64,000 nucleotides of DNA from CAMYOC01 sp963704875 (GTDB lineage Bacteria > Pseudomonadota > Gammaproteobacteria > Steroidobacterales > XN24). The stretch is taken from contig CAVPIA010000006.1 in NCBI GenBank assembly GCA_963704875.1, positions 1 to 64,000 on the forward strand, given 5' to 3'. Positions 17,793-27,400 of this stretch are shown piece by piece. Numbering within the stretch: position 1 is the stretch's first letter; every line of letters begins with the position of its first letter. The translations under genes and the position numbers were made by a program. A model generated the notes under the pieces. The model was not told the DNA's origin, ran no database searches, and saw nothing but the letters and a program-made list of their open reading frames with translations.

Positions 17793-18977
17793 ATGGCGCT
17801 TCCCGAACGCAGACTGCTATCGGATATTCGTGGCGCCAGCCGCCTGGCGTTTGACGCTACCGCGGGTATCGCGGGACTGGTTGGCAATATGCACCGGACC
17901 ATCCAGATGCGGCCGGGCCCGCTAGGCGACGCCGTGCCCGACGGTCCACGTGGCCTCACAGGCTTTGTCTATCGCACCGTCGAGGGCAGTATCCGCCTGC
18001 TCGGACGAGGCATTGACGCCAGCCTGGCACCGCTGGAGCACTACCTGCCAGCAGGCGACTCCAGTCCCGGCCGGGACGTATTTCTGTCCGCATTAAACGG
18101 CATCTATGGTGACTACCTTGAGCAAAGCAGAAACCCGCTGGCGATTGACATGGGCCTGCACTACCTGGGCATGCGCCTTGATCCCGAATCCGCCGGGCAG
18201 CCGCTAACGCTGCCTTTGTCTGCACCCTCTTCCGGCCGGCTCCTGGTGCTGGTTCATGGCCTGTGCCTGAACGAGCGACACTGGCTCAGAGAGGGTCATG
18301 ATCACGGCGCGCGGCTGGCGGAGGAACTGGGCTATGCCCCGCTCTATCTGCGTTACAACAGCGGCATGAGCATCGCACACAACGGCCGTGAGCTTGCCAA
18401 TAAACTGGACCAGCTAGTGAAGTCCTGGCCGGTGCCGGTAGAGGAACTGGTCATCGTCGGGCACAGCATGGGCGGCCTCATCGGTCGCAGCGCCTGTCAC
18501 CAGGCGGAACTGAACGGGTTGTCCTGGCTGAAAAGCCTGCACAAACTGGTGTGTCTTGGCTCGCCGCATCATGGCACGGTGCTCGAACGTGGCGGTCATT
18601 GGCTGGATTCCGCCCTGGCCATGAGCCCTTACTCCGCACCGTTTGCGCGTATCGGCAAACGACGCAGCGCCGGGATCACTGACCTGCGCCATGGCAGCAT
18701 CACCGACGGCGAACACGAATTCGTGCCACTGCCAAAAGACGTCATGTGCTTTGCGCTGGCGGCAACACTGGGCTCACGGCGGGACGTCTTGAGTGAACGG
18801 CTGATCGGCGACGGTCTGGTGCCGCTAAACAGCGCGCTTGGACAGCACAAGGACCCCGGACAGACACTGTCCTTTCCTCGGCACCGCCAATGGATCGGCC
18901 ACGGCATCGGGCATCTTGAGCTGCTCAATCACCCCGAAGTCTATCGGCGCTTGCGCACCTGGCTGGCAGAAGACTGA
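17793..18977 (+). CDS. Lipase-like alpha/beta hydrolase (PGAP1-type fold)
   Basis: Start ATG 17793 (MALPERRLL), preceded by GAGGG, is preferred to the longer frame from 17697, whose extra 32 residues look non-coding. About 394 residues. The N-terminal 170 residues are helical and without a known domain. The hydrolase part shows LVLVHGLCLNERHW, the nucleophile elbow GHSMGG, CLGSPHHGT, an acid in GDGLVPLNSALG and the His in GIGHLELLNHP. These are marks of an esterase or lipase acting on lipid-like substrates. No signal peptide is seen. Divergent from the preceding hydrolase gene. Confidence 0.82.
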   Translation: MALPERRLLSDIRGASRLAFDATAGIAGLVGNMHRTIQMRPGPLGDAVPDGPRGLTGFVYRTVEGSIRLLGRGIDASLAPLEHYLPAGDSSPGRDVFLSALNGIYGDYLEQSRNPLAIDMGLHYLGMRLDPESAGQPLTLPLSAPSSGRLLVLVHGLCLNERHWLREGHDHGARLAEELGYAPLYLRYNSGMSIAHNGRELANKLDQLVKSWPVPVEELVIVGHSMGGLIGRSACHQAELNGLSWLKSLHKLVCLGSPHHGTVLERGGHWLDSALAMSPYSAPFARIGKRRSAGITDLRHGSITDGEHEFVPLPKDVMCFALAATLGSRRDVLSERLIGDGLVPLNSALGQHKDPGQTLSFPRHRQWIGHGIGHLELLNHPEVYRRLRTWLAED

Positions 18978-19057
18978 GCCACCTTATGCCACCCCTCGGC
19001 CATCCCAGGGCCGCCCCAAGGCCACCCTACCGCGCAAGCCGCTGCTTCGTTCTCGCT

Positions 19058-19882
19058 CTACTCCGCTTTTTGATGGCTGTACATGTGCACATCCCGTTGC
19101 GGGAACGGAATGCTGATACCGGCCTCGTCCAGCGCCTTCTTGATCGCTTCGGTCAGATCGTGGGATGCCGGCGCATAGTCCATCGCATTGATCCAGGGTC
19201 GAACCGCCAGATTGACGCTGCTGTCACCGAGACTGGCGACGGTGACCTTGGGCTCCGGCTCCGCCAGCGTGTACTCATTTCGAATGATCGCCTCAAGCAG
19301 GACCTTCTTTGCATGGTCGATATCGTCGCCGTAGCCTATGCCCACCTCCAGATCCAGTCGTCGGGTTTCCGCATCGGTGAAATTGGTGATCTTGGCATCC
19401 ATGATCTGGCCGTTGGGAATGATGATCTTGGTGCGGTCCGGCAATCTCAATGTGGTGGTAAAGACGTCGACCTCCTCCACAAAACCTTCGGTATCTGCAA
19501 CACAGACCAGGTCTCCGAGCTTGTACGGACGGAAAATTATCATCAACACACCGGCGGCGAAGTTGCCCAGCGATCCTTGTAGCGCCAGCCCGATAGCGAG
19601 TCCCGCTGCACCGAGGATGGCCACCAGAGATGCGGTCTGGATGCCGAGCGCGCCGATGGATGCGATCACGACAAAAGTCAGCAGCACCGCGTACACGATA
19701 TTGCGCAGGAACTTGCGCAACATCTCATCCATCTTGGAGCGCTTCATCACCTTGTCGACGATGCTGGCAATCACTTTTGCCGCCAGGCGGCCGATGACAA
19801 ATATGGCCACCGCTTTCAGGATCAGCAGCCCGTATACCAGGCTGAGATCAATCAGCTTCGGCAATATCTCTTCATAGTTCAT
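19058..19882 (-). CDS. mscS: Small-conductance mechanosensitive channel MscS
   Basis: Start ATG 19882 behind GGGGGGA gives 274 residues, close to the 286 of the classical MscS. Three membrane segments lead to the pore helix signature (AILGAAGLAIGLALQGSLGN), then the beta domain (FRPYKLGDLV; PNGQIMDAKITNF) and the C-terminal alpha/beta part. It opens under hypo-osmotic shock to release solutes from the cytoplasm. Unlike the MscS-type gene at the left end it is intact. Convergent with the lipase-like gene. Confidence 0.93.
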   Translation of the reverse strand: MNYEEILPKLIDLSLVYGLLILKAVAIFVIGRLAAKVIASIVDKVMKRSKMDEMLRKFLRNIVYAVLLTFVVIASIGALGIQTASLVAILGAAGLAIGLALQGSLGNFAAGVLMIIFRPYKLGDLVCVADTEGFVEEVDVFTTTLRLPDRTKIIIPNGQIMDAKITNFTDAETRRLDLEVGIGYGDDIDHAKKVLLEAIIRNEYTLAEPEPKVTVASLGDSSVNLAVRPWINAMDYAPASHDLTEAIKKALDEAGISIPFPQRDVHMYSHQKAE

Positions 19883-20012
19883 CAGTCGTCCCCCCTGAAT
19901 TTCTATCAAATTTATTGCTTGGCAAGTGCAAGCTTCATCAACTGCCGTCTTGATCCGGAATACACATCCGGGCTACATCAGCATTGCAGGAAAGCGGCCT
20001 TCCCATTGGGTC

Positions 20013-20720
20013 TCAGACCGCCGCCTGAAACGCCATCGGATAATCCAGTTGGCGAAAATCCTCAGCGTAAAAATCCTCGACGATCTGTCGCGATTCCTGA
20101 CAATAATAGTCTCGATAATCGCCATGATCGGTCGGATTCAAATGGGGCGTTGACTCATAGTCGATCCCCAGATGACGAGCGATCTCGCGGCTGTCCTGCT
20201 CCAGTTGGTCCATCCGGCCGACCAGGTCGGGATCAACGTCCCGCAGCCAGCGAGTTTGCGGGTTGCATTGACTCATCCCCCTGACGTTATACAGACCGAT
20301 GTCGTCGCATTGACCATCGGCGAGTCGACGACAAAAAGAAAGAAATGTCTCGGTTTCGTCCAGCACCTGATACCGCTTGACGTAATAAAACAGCGAGACC
20401 GCCCGGCCATAAGGATCGCGGCTGAACGCGAACTTATAGGCAGTGCGATCAAACTTCCTTGAAACAGTACCCCGACGGACGAGTTCGGCGTAATCCATAT
20501 GGCCAAACGTGACGATGCCACGATTGGGAAATCGGAACCTGGCGAGATGCAGCGACTTTAGCTTTGGCGCGTTTAGCAGGCTGAAGATACTGGTGCCCGC
20601 GGTTTTCGGAATCCAGATAAATACGGCGTTGGGCTGACCCAGGGCGTGGAGGTAGCCCGCAAGCAGGGACAGGCCGCTATAGTCGGCGAGCTTGGCTATC
20701 TGTCTTCGTCGTCTTCCCAT
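20013..20720 (-). CDS. Sulfotransferase family protein
   Basis: 235 residues. The PAPS-binding elements are visible: the 5' phosphosulfate loop FIWIPKTAGTS near residue 35, and the 3' phosphate element FAFSRDPYGRAVSLFYY near residue 100, as in carbohydrate sulfotransferases of the Sulfotransferase_2 type. It would transfer sulfate from PAPS to a sugar or lipid acceptor. It lies at the edge of a cluster with a glycosyltransferase-like gene, ELM1-family proteins and an ABC exporter, which points to modification of a surface glycan. Confidence 0.85.
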   Translation of the reverse strand: MGRRRRQIAKLADYSGLSLLAGYLHALGQPNAVFIWIPKTAGTSIFSLLNAPKLKSLHLARFRFPNRGIVTFGHMDYAELVRRGTVSRKFDRTAYKFAFSRDPYGRAVSLFYYVKRYQVLDETETFLSFCRRLADGQCDDIGLYNVRGMSQCNPQTRWLRDVDPDLVGRMDQLEQDSREIARHLGIDYESTPHLNPTDHGDYRDYYCQESRQIVEDFYAEDFRQLDYPMAFQAAV

Positions 20721-21143
20721 GCCAACAATATAATATTAATTTACCAGTGGTTTATACGGCTTATGTGATGTAGATTATCTAATAGAATCCAACGCAATTA
20801 TGCGCCGCCTGACGACATCATCAGGCGTGGGAAGCTCGCATTGGATCCCGCCCGCGAGCAACGCTCATCGCAGTGTTTTTGCTGCCACGGAATAGTAATC
20901 GATTCCTGCGCCGGCGTGGTCTCAAAAGCCTCGACTGCAGTCATCTCTCGACCAACATTGTCCAGGGTCAGTGAAAAGCAAGCACAGTTGCCCGGGGCCC
21001 GATCAGCATCGAGCGCATTGGGCGAAAATGGTAAACTACCGCGCAAATCTGCCGCACCGGAAAGCACTGGTTGCGGTCTATCGATGGCCCGGCTTGCGCG
21101 CGTTCTGCGCGCGACGCGCGGGCTGGGACAGGAGCATCCGGCA
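20721..21143. other. Intergenic promoter region between sulfotransferase and glycosyltransferase genes
   Basis: 423 bases between divergent genes. The first 80 bases are A/T-rich (promoter-like). A GCGCGC hairpin (21096-21112, 6-bp stem, 5-base loop) lies 31 bases before the next start codon and could affect translation. The open frame through the rest has no recognisable protein. Confidence 0.4.
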
Positions 21144-22076
21144 ATGGACCATTGCGTATTCATCCACACCAACCACAAACAGATCGTCGGCGCGATCGTC
21201 GCTAAACATGCGCTGCACCGGCAGTCGCAGCATGCGGACAAATTCGACGTCAAACTGATCAACACTCAGGATTACCCGTTCCTCGCGGAGTTTGAGGGCC
21301 GTATGTATCTGCGTGACGGCGTTGAACGCGTTTGGCTCAACGAAGATCTGCAGTCCTTCACACCGTTACGCTTCATGCCGCCGGAGCTGATGGGTTATCA
21401 GGGACGCGCCGTGGTTATCGATCCGGATATTTTTGCTGTTGCAGACATTTGGGATCTGTTGACGCGTGACATGGGCGACTATTCCATCATGTGCCGCAAG
21501 CGGTCCGGGCCGAAGGGCATGGTAGATAAGTGCTATGCCTCAAGCGTGATGTTACTCGACTGCGCGAAGCTCCGGCACTGGCACTGCGAGGAACAATTCC
21601 GCGCGATGTTTGATTTCAAACTCGACTACCACGACTGGATCTGCCTGAAGAGCGAGGACCGGAGCAAGATCGGCTTCTTCGAGCACGAATGGAATGATTT
21701 CGACAAGCTGAGCGCCAACACCAAACTGTTGCATACCACCCGGCGCAAGACCCAGCCCTGGAAGACCGGTCTTCCGATCGACTGGCGTCCGGCCGAACGC
21801 TTCCGGGCGTTCCCTCCTCTGGGCTGGCTGATGCGCGCGCGGCGTAAATTGTTTGGCGAGTACGGGATGCTTGGAAATTATTCCGCACATCCGGACCAGA
21901 ACCAGGAACGACTGTTCTTCGGCCTGTTGCGCGAATGTGTCGAACAGGGGCTGGTGACCGAAGACATGCTGCGGCAGGAGATGTCGAGTAACCACGTCCG
22001 CCACGATGCGTTTGACGTCATTGAACGGACGCCGCCGCTCGCCTTGCCGCCCAATCCGCCGTTAGCGCTGAGTTAG
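21144..22076 (+). CDS. Glycosyltransferase-like protein (GT8-type)
   Basis: Start ATG 21144 (MDHCVFIHTNHKQIVG) with GGAG upstream gives 310 residues; the longer open frame from 20841 is not protein-like. The order of elements resembles nucleotide-sugar transferases of the GT8 kind: an early strand with HTNH, FEGRMYLRDG, YQGRAVVIDPDIFAVADIW (DxD-like metal-binding DPD), a middle VMLLDCAKLRHW, and a late His cluster (LLHTTRRK). It probably adds a sugar to an envelope glycan. The family match is by pattern only and the donor and acceptor are unknown. Confidence 0.65.
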   Translation: MDHCVFIHTNHKQIVGAIVAKHALHRQSQHADKFDVKLINTQDYPFLAEFEGRMYLRDGVERVWLNEDLQSFTPLRFMPPELMGYQGRAVVIDPDIFAVADIWDLLTRDMGDYSIMCRKRSGPKGMVDKCYASSVMLLDCAKLRHWHCEEQFRAMFDFKLDYHDWICLKSEDRSKIGFFEHEWNDFDKLSANTKLLHTTRRKTQPWKTGLPIDWRPAERFRAFPPLGWLMRARRKLFGEYGMLGNYSAHPDQNQERLFFGLLRECVEQGLVTEDMLRQEMSSNHVRHDAFDVIERTPPLALPPNPPLALS

Positions 22077-22097
22077 GCTTCCGGTCGATTCGGGCCG

Positions 22098-22127
22098 GCT
22101 ATGGCCTGCTATGGCCTGCTATGGCCG
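22098..22127. repeat. Three-copy 10-bp tandem repeat
   Basis: GCTATGGCCT repeated three times (the last copy ends in G). The stop codon of the downstream minus-strand ELM1-type gene (22109) lies inside it, so copy number could shift where that protein ends. Confidence 0.8.
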
Positions 22128-23208
22128 GTATTGTCCAGCAGCGCAAAAACCTGACGCGCGGCGTCCTCAAGGCGTTGATCGGCATCGGCCGGTCGTGGCT
22201 GAAACACCGCCGGTGTTTCATCAAGCCAGCTGGCGCGACCCGATTGGACCAGTCTGCCCATCACTTTTGTGATGTCCCTGCGCATGCGCGTCGGCGCCAG
22301 CATCATCGCGATCCGGTGACTCAGTGGTTTCCAGCGATAACTCTCGGATCGCAGCCACCAGGGTCTGTTGCCTGTCGGTTCGATCGCGAACAGGTAGACT
22401 GGTCGCCCGGTATCCACCGCCTCGCTGACCATGGACATGCTATCCGCGGTCACCACAAAGCGATCGCCTAAAGCCAGATAGGCCAGATACGGATTCGGCT
22501 GGTCGGATTCCCAGCGATAGAAAGAGACCGGCCGCTCCAGCAAGGACTCGAGACGAGCCGCAAACCCGGACGGGGTCCTCGCGCTGGTGGATACCAGTAT
22601 CCCGCCGCCGTCACTTCTCACAGCAGCCGGTTTGTCCGTCGCGCCAGTCTTTCGGCCTGTGCGTTGCTGAATACGAACGGGCCACTGTCGCCGCCGACCA
22701 GCAATACCGTCCATGGTCTTGGCATTTCGGAAAACCGCGCTTGCCAATCGCTTGCTGCCTGCACCAGACGCTGTGTGTCCACGCGGTGCAAAGGCATCGG
22801 ATTCACACTCACATTCGGCCCGGGGCGCAGGCCGTACTGCTCGGTCGAGATCACCCGATCGAAACGAGCCGGGTTGCACCAGGGTCGGCCAAGATGAACC
22901 ACGCGAGTCTTTGCTGAGCGCTGTTTGATCCACAACGCGACCAGTTCATTGCGCCGCCCCGCAGTGATGACCAGATCCGGCCAGGGCGGCGTCAATCCTG
23001 CGCTAACAGCGTCGGTCAGGCCGGCCAGCGTTGGCCGTGGCCATAAATGCAGCAGAAGCTCCCAGCGGCCGAACTTCAGTGACTTCTCTTGCCACGACAC
23101 GCCATACCCCGCAGCCAGGGCTTCGGCCAGCGCCAGCATCTGGGTCCGGTCACCGGACTTTGGTCCGCTCAGGACCCAGCAGCGGGGATTCGGAGGTTCA
23201 GGTTCCAT
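22109..23208 (-). pseudogene. ELM1-family (DUF1022-type) protein with one frameshift
   Basis: The 5' part (ATG 23208) reads CWVLSGPKSGDRTQMLALAEAL, PPWPDLVITAGRRNELVA and TVLLVGGDSGPFVFSNAQA, then stops at about 22618. The 3' part, in another frame, reads SDGGGILVSTSARTPSGFAA, DRFVVTADSMSMVSEAV and GRPVYLF. Joined they give one full ELM1-like protein of about 365 residues; the frame changes between about 22618 and 22645. The family has a GT-B-like fold and is found next to lipid-A and core genes; its role is not firmly established. Same family as the gene at 25013-26260. Confidence 0.8.
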
Positions 23209-23412
23209 CAATTACCGATGTCGGATTGAGTTGCTTCTCTTACAACCTTAAACTGCGACTCCAACAAGAGCCCGCGCCCGGCGGGCGCAAAACCGGAGAC
23301 GACGCCAAGTGCTCGCCGGCTGTCGATCGAATTATGGAGTAGCGGTTGCCCTCAGGCCACCGAATCCACCAACAGTGATCCGAATCCCTTCATTCGTTGC
23401 GCCGAGTCCACC

Positions 23413-25113
23413 ATGAGGCTGATCAGGGAGTTCGTCAAACGATATCCCGGGCAAAGCGTCATCCTGGTCACCGCGCTATTGCTCGCAGGGGTAGCCGACG
23501 GTATCGGTCTCTCCGCTCTGCTCCCCCTGCTCAATATCACCCTCGAGTCCTCGCAGAGCGGAGGCACCGAGAGTGCCTTGTCACGATTCATCTTTGACGC
23601 ATTGGACAAGGTCGGGATATCACCGACCATCGGCGTGTTGCTATCCGTCATCGTGTCGGTGGTCTGCCTGAAAGGACTGCTGATCTTCTTCGCCAAGCAG
23701 CGCAGCGGATACATTGCGGCAGAAGTCAGTACCGGGCTGCGCACCGAATTGCTCAAGGCAATCACCAATTCCCGCTGGCAGTACTTCGTCAACCAGTCTA
23801 CCGGCCAACTGGCCAACTCGATGGCGACCGAAGCCTGGCGCGCCTCCAATGCCTACGTCTATGCGGTGCGGCTGCTTGCCCTGTTTGTCGAAGCGGCGGT
23901 CTATACCTCGATCGCAGTGCTGGTCTCATGGCGCGCCACACTGATCAGTTTTGGGGCAAGTTTCGTGATCGTCGCCGCGTCGCATTATTTTGTGCGCATG
24001 GCTGAGCGTGGCGGCAAGGGCCAGACCCGCTGGTACCGTTCCCTGCTCGGCACCCTGACTGACATCCTGCAGTCGGTGAAATCATTCAAAGCCATGGGGC
24101 GCGAAGGTTCAGCCGAAGAAGTGCTGAGCGTCGAAAACAACCAGCTTCGGGATGCGTTGCGGCGCGAAGTGTTCGGAGATGCGGCGCTGGAAGCGGCGCA
24201 GGAACCAATGTACACCATCGTGCTGGCGACTGGCATCTATCTGGCCCTGATGCAGTTCTCGGTCGATCTTGCGACGATCCTGTTTATGGCGCTGGTGCTC
24301 GCCAATCTGCTTAAGCAGGCCGGCAAAGTGCAAAAGCAATATCAGCGCATGGTCATCTCCGAGAGCGCTTACTGGGCGATCCAGGACACCATTGCCGACG
24401 CAAGAAATCAGGCCGAAACCCACACCGGCTCCGCTCGGCCACAGCTGGAGCAGGCGATCGAACTGGACAATGTGAGCTTTGTATACGGCGAGCACACGGT
24501 GTTGAACGGGGTCTCGGTGGAAATCCCGGCGAGAAAACTGACCTGCCTGCTGGGTGAGTCCGGCGCGGGTAAAACAACGATCGCGGATCTGGTGATCGGC
24601 CTGGTCCAGCCCAGCGCGGGTCAGGTGTTGATCGACGGTCAGCCGCTCGATGGTCTGGATCTGGCCGCGTGGCGGCGCAGCATAGGCTACGTGCCGCAGG
24701 AAAGCCTGCTGTTGCATGACACCGTGATGCACAACGTCACCCTGGGCGCGTCCGGCCTGAACGAGACCGACGTTGAGCAGGCGCTCAGGTCGGCCGGCGC
24801 GTGGGACTTCGTGAGCCGCATGCCCGAGGGCATCCTCAGCGTTGTCGGCGAACGCGGGGCGCGGCTATCCGGCGGTCAGCGTCAGCGCATCATGATAGCC
24901 CGCGCACTCGCGCATCATCCCAAACTGCTGATCCTCGACGAGGCAACCAGCGCACTGGACCCGGAGACAGAGCAGGCCATTTGCGCGATTCTCAATGATC
25001 TCAAAGAGCAGGTTACGATTCTGGCCGTATCGCATCAATCTGCGCTGGCAGAGATTGCGGATCGGGTCTATCGGCTGGCAAAGGGGACCGTGTCGGAAAC
25101 GGAATCGCGGTAG
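23413..25113 (+). CDS. ABC exporter, fused membrane and ATPase domains (MsbA-type)
   Basis: 566 residues. Six membrane helices fall in residues 15-320. The ATPase follows: Walker A GESGAGKTT near residue 385, Q-loop VPQES, signature LSGGQRQR, Walker B LLILDEATSALD, and H-loop AVSHQ. This half-transporter layout is that of lipid or glycan exporters such as MsbA and of PglK-like flippases. Flanked on both sides by ELM1-family genes and close to a sulfotransferase, it probably moves an envelope lipid or glycan intermediate. Its last 101 bases overlap the convergent ELM1-type gene. Confidence 0.92.
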   Translation: MRLIREFVKRYPGQSVILVTALLLAGVADGIGLSALLPLLNITLESSQSGGTESALSRFIFDALDKVGISPTIGVLLSVIVSVVCLKGLLIFFAKQRSGYIAAEVSTGLRTELLKAITNSRWQYFVNQSTGQLANSMATEAWRASNAYVYAVRLLALFVEAAVYTSIAVLVSWRATLISFGASFVIVAASHYFVRMAERGGKGQTRWYRSLLGTLTDILQSVKSFKAMGREGSAEEVLSVENNQLRDALRREVFGDAALEAAQEPMYTIVLATGIYLALMQFSVDLATILFMALVLANLLKQAGKVQKQYQRMVISESAYWAIQDTIADARNQAETHTGSARPQLEQAIELDNVSFVYGEHTVLNGVSVEIPARKLTCLLGESGAGKTTIADLVIGLVQPSAGQVLIDGQPLDGLDLAAWRRSIGYVPQESLLLHDTVMHNVTLGASGLNETDVEQALRSAGAWDFVSRMPEGILSVVGERGARLSGGQRQRIMIARALAHHPKLLILDEATSALDPETEQAICAILNDLKEQVTILAVSHQSALAEIADRVYRLAKGTVSETESR

Positions 25114-26260
25114 GATCCGGCTGCGAATCGACCTGCGCATCCGCCGGACTCTCCGGTATCCCCAGCAATGCACGGAGCCGATCCAGGGTTCGTCCTATTT
25201 CGCTCTCGGGAGAACCGCGGCGCTCCGCTTGCGCGTGACCCAGCCAACCGGCGTAGCCTGCATCGATAAAGCCCTGGTGACAAAGCGACTGGTCTCTGGA
25301 CAGTTTCTGCGGGCCCCATCGCAACAACGCACGATACAGCCGCGTTGACAGGGTCGCGTCTTCCGGGCCATGCGTTCGCATCCTGAACATATATACCGGC
25401 TTTCCGGTGGCGGCCGCCTCGCTGATCATGGCGATGCTGTCGCACGTCACAACCAGCAGATCGGCATGGGCAAGAATGCCGAGAAATGGATTGGTTCGCC
25501 CGCGTGGCCGCCAGCGATAAACAAACTGGGCTTCGGGGAGCGAGTGCTCCAGCATATCCATCACGACGGGCCGGGTTCTCGCGCTGGACGTGACCAGGAT
25601 CGAGCCCCCCACCTTATCGTGCAGGGCCATGAGTTCAGCGGCCAGACGCAGTCCCGCCTGCCGGCCCAGGGCGTAGGGTCCGCTGTCACCGCCGACAAGC
25701 ACGCCGATGCGCGGCGCTGGCATCGGACCGAATTGCGCGTTCCAGCGTTCACGCTCGATCGCCATCTTCTCTGGCGTAATCGGATGTTGCGTGCACAGGT
25801 TGTGCAGCACGTTAGGCAATTCTGGCAAGCGGTATTGGGGGGTCGTAATAATCAGATCGAATTCCTCTCGCGGCGCCCACACACGACCGAGAAAGACAAG
25901 CTTGGTGCGACCGCCGCTGGCATGCTTGATCCAGCGACACACGGGTTCGTTTTTCAAGCCGGCCGAAATGACGAGGTCCGGCCAGGGCGGCGCCAGAATT
26001 GATGAACTGTCAATCTCCACCCCGGCCTGGTTGCTCATTCTCAACAGACCCACTGGCCCCGCCAGCGCATTAAAATCGAGATCCTTGCGCAGCCATGGCA
26101 AACCAAGTCTGTCGGCGAGCGCTGACACCTGGGTGTTCTCTCCGGCGCGGTAACCGGACACGACCCAGATCAGTGGTTGACGTGCAGGGGTCTCGTGCGC
26201 GCGCTCAGCGCCGTCGCGGGAGAGTCTGTCGGGCTTGGCTGCCATCGGCATTTTCCCCAA
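25013..26260 (-). CDS. ELM1-family (DUF1022-type) protein
   Basis: 415 residues. A TTG start at 26260 is supported by GGAGGAAG at good spacing; ATG codons at 26251 and 26245 are alternatives. Family marks: WVVSGYRAGENTQVSALADR, PPWPDLVISAGLKNEPVCRW, GVLVGGDSGPYALG, GGSILVTSSARTRPVV, VTCDSIAMISEAAATGKPVY. After the family ends (LRALLGI) there is a 50-residue proline-rich tail encoded in DNA shared with the end of the ABC exporter gene, so the tail is probably a by-product of stop-codon loss. The protein is intact, unlike its neighbour at 22109. Confidence 0.85.
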   Translation of the reverse strand: MGKMPMAAKPDRLSRDGAERAHETPARQPLIWVVSGYRAGENTQVSALADRLGLPWLRKDLDFNALAGPVGLLRMSNQAGVEIDSSSILAPPWPDLVISAGLKNEPVCRWIKHASGGRTKLVFLGRVWAPREEFDLIITTPQYRLPELPNVLHNLCTQHPITPEKMAIERERWNAQFGPMPAPRIGVLVGGDSGPYALGRQAGLRLAAELMALHDKVGGSILVTSSARTRPVVMDMLEHSLPEAQFVYRWRPRGRTNPFLGILAHADLLVVTCDSIAMISEAAATGKPVYMFRMRTHGPEDATLSTRLYRALLRWGPQKLSRDQSLCHQGFIDAGYAGWLGHAQAERRGSPESEIGRTLDRLRALLGIPESPADAQVDSQPDPTAIPFPTRSPLPADRPDPQSLPAQIDAIRPES

Positions 26261-26497
26261 AGGGGCTTCCTCCGGCCTTCACGATCCATTGGATGATCAA
26301 CAAGTGGGGGTGGATTGCTGATCATTGAGCTGATCGGAACTCTCGGCATGTATCAGCGCATGTATCAACGGCATCAATCAGCCAGTCAAACCCGCCCCCG
26401 GCTTGGCCGGCAGCAGACCACACTGCCCAGACAGCGTCAACCCGATGCTGCGGCAATGCAGCACAAGCAAGACCGGGAGCAGCGCTCAGATGCGCAC

Positions 26498-27289
26498 TTA
26501 GAAGCGACGATTCAAATTCAGCCCTGCGCCCCAGTCAGGGCTGCTGTCGCTCAAGCCGAGCAGCGCGTAAGCCGCGAGATCGAGGCTTTGCCCCAGTTCT
26601 TTGCTGAGAAAGCCGCTGAGCTCTGCCGGATCGTCGCTACCGTCCACCGCGGACTGGCGCCAGTCGAGAAAAATTCCGCTGCGAGTATCGTCATTGACCC
26701 GGAAAGCGACGCCGCCCGAGGCGAACCAGACATTTTCCAGTTCGTAACCATCAGGATCACCACGGACGGTATAGCCGCCACTGATGATCAGCGTGGTCGA
26801 ACCGAAAAATTTGTACACATCGGCATGGAGTGAATAGTCATTCTCGCCAGTACCCAGGCCCTTGTCCTCGTCTGCCGTGCCGAGTTTGACCGTTCCGGTC
26901 AGGTCTGCCGATATCCCGGCCGCTGCGTAATCAACGGCATCAATCCACGTCACGGCGGCAATCACGTCACCGAGTCCGCTCTCGGTCCGCTGCGGCCCGT
27001 CGCCAACCACAGGCTGCCCATCTGGCCCGTCGATCAGCGTGCCCTCCGGCGCGCGGACAGTCGCCCACGGCACGCTCAGCCGCAGGCCGATCAGACCGTT
27101 GTCCCAGCTGCCGGTGATCGGAACATAGATTTCATCGACAGAGGACGTACCGCCGTAGTCGCCGGTGGTGTATTCGGTGCCTATGCCCAGACGGGCATTC
27201 ATTTCTTCGGCTGAGGCGGCGCTGGCGCCCCCCAGGAGCACACATAGCCAAAGCCAGAGGCATAGCTGCGCAATCTCGCGCATATTCAT
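26498..27289 (-). CDS. Outer-membrane protein, transporter-like beta-barrel
   Basis: Start ATG 27289 behind GGAG. Signal peptide CLWLWLCVLLGGASAASA. About 263 residues with alternating strands typical of a small outer-membrane barrel (RLGIGTEYTTGDYGG; DEIYVPITGSWDN; NDYSLHADVYKFFGSTTLI) and a C-terminal aromatic residue (LNLNRRF). It resembles the meta-pathway phenol degradation-like outer-membrane family at low level. Nothing in the sequence identifies a substrate. Confidence 0.7.
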   Translation of the reverse strand: MNMREIAQLCLWLWLCVLLGGASAASAEEMNARLGIGTEYTTGDYGGTSSVDEIYVPITGSWDNGLIGLRLSVPWATVRAPEGTLIDGPDGQPVVGDGPQRTESGLGDVIAAVTWIDAVDYAAAGISADLTGTVKLGTADEDKGLGTGENDYSLHADVYKFFGSTTLIISGGYTVRGDPDGYELENVWFASGGVAFRVNDDTRSGIFLDWRQSAVDGSDDPAELSGFLSKELGQSLDLAAYALLGLSDSSPDWGAGLNLNRRF

Positions 27290-27400
27290 ATCGGGTCTCC
27301 GGTGAGCCGGCACCCGGGCGACGGCATCGCCCGCTGCCGGGGTACAGCATCAGGATTGCGGCGAAGACAGGGCCGGATCGACCGGCCCTGTCCGCCTCCG

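Noticed and set aside
22098..22127. CRISPR-like repeat
   Set aside because: Units are directly adjacent with no spacers and only 10 bp long.
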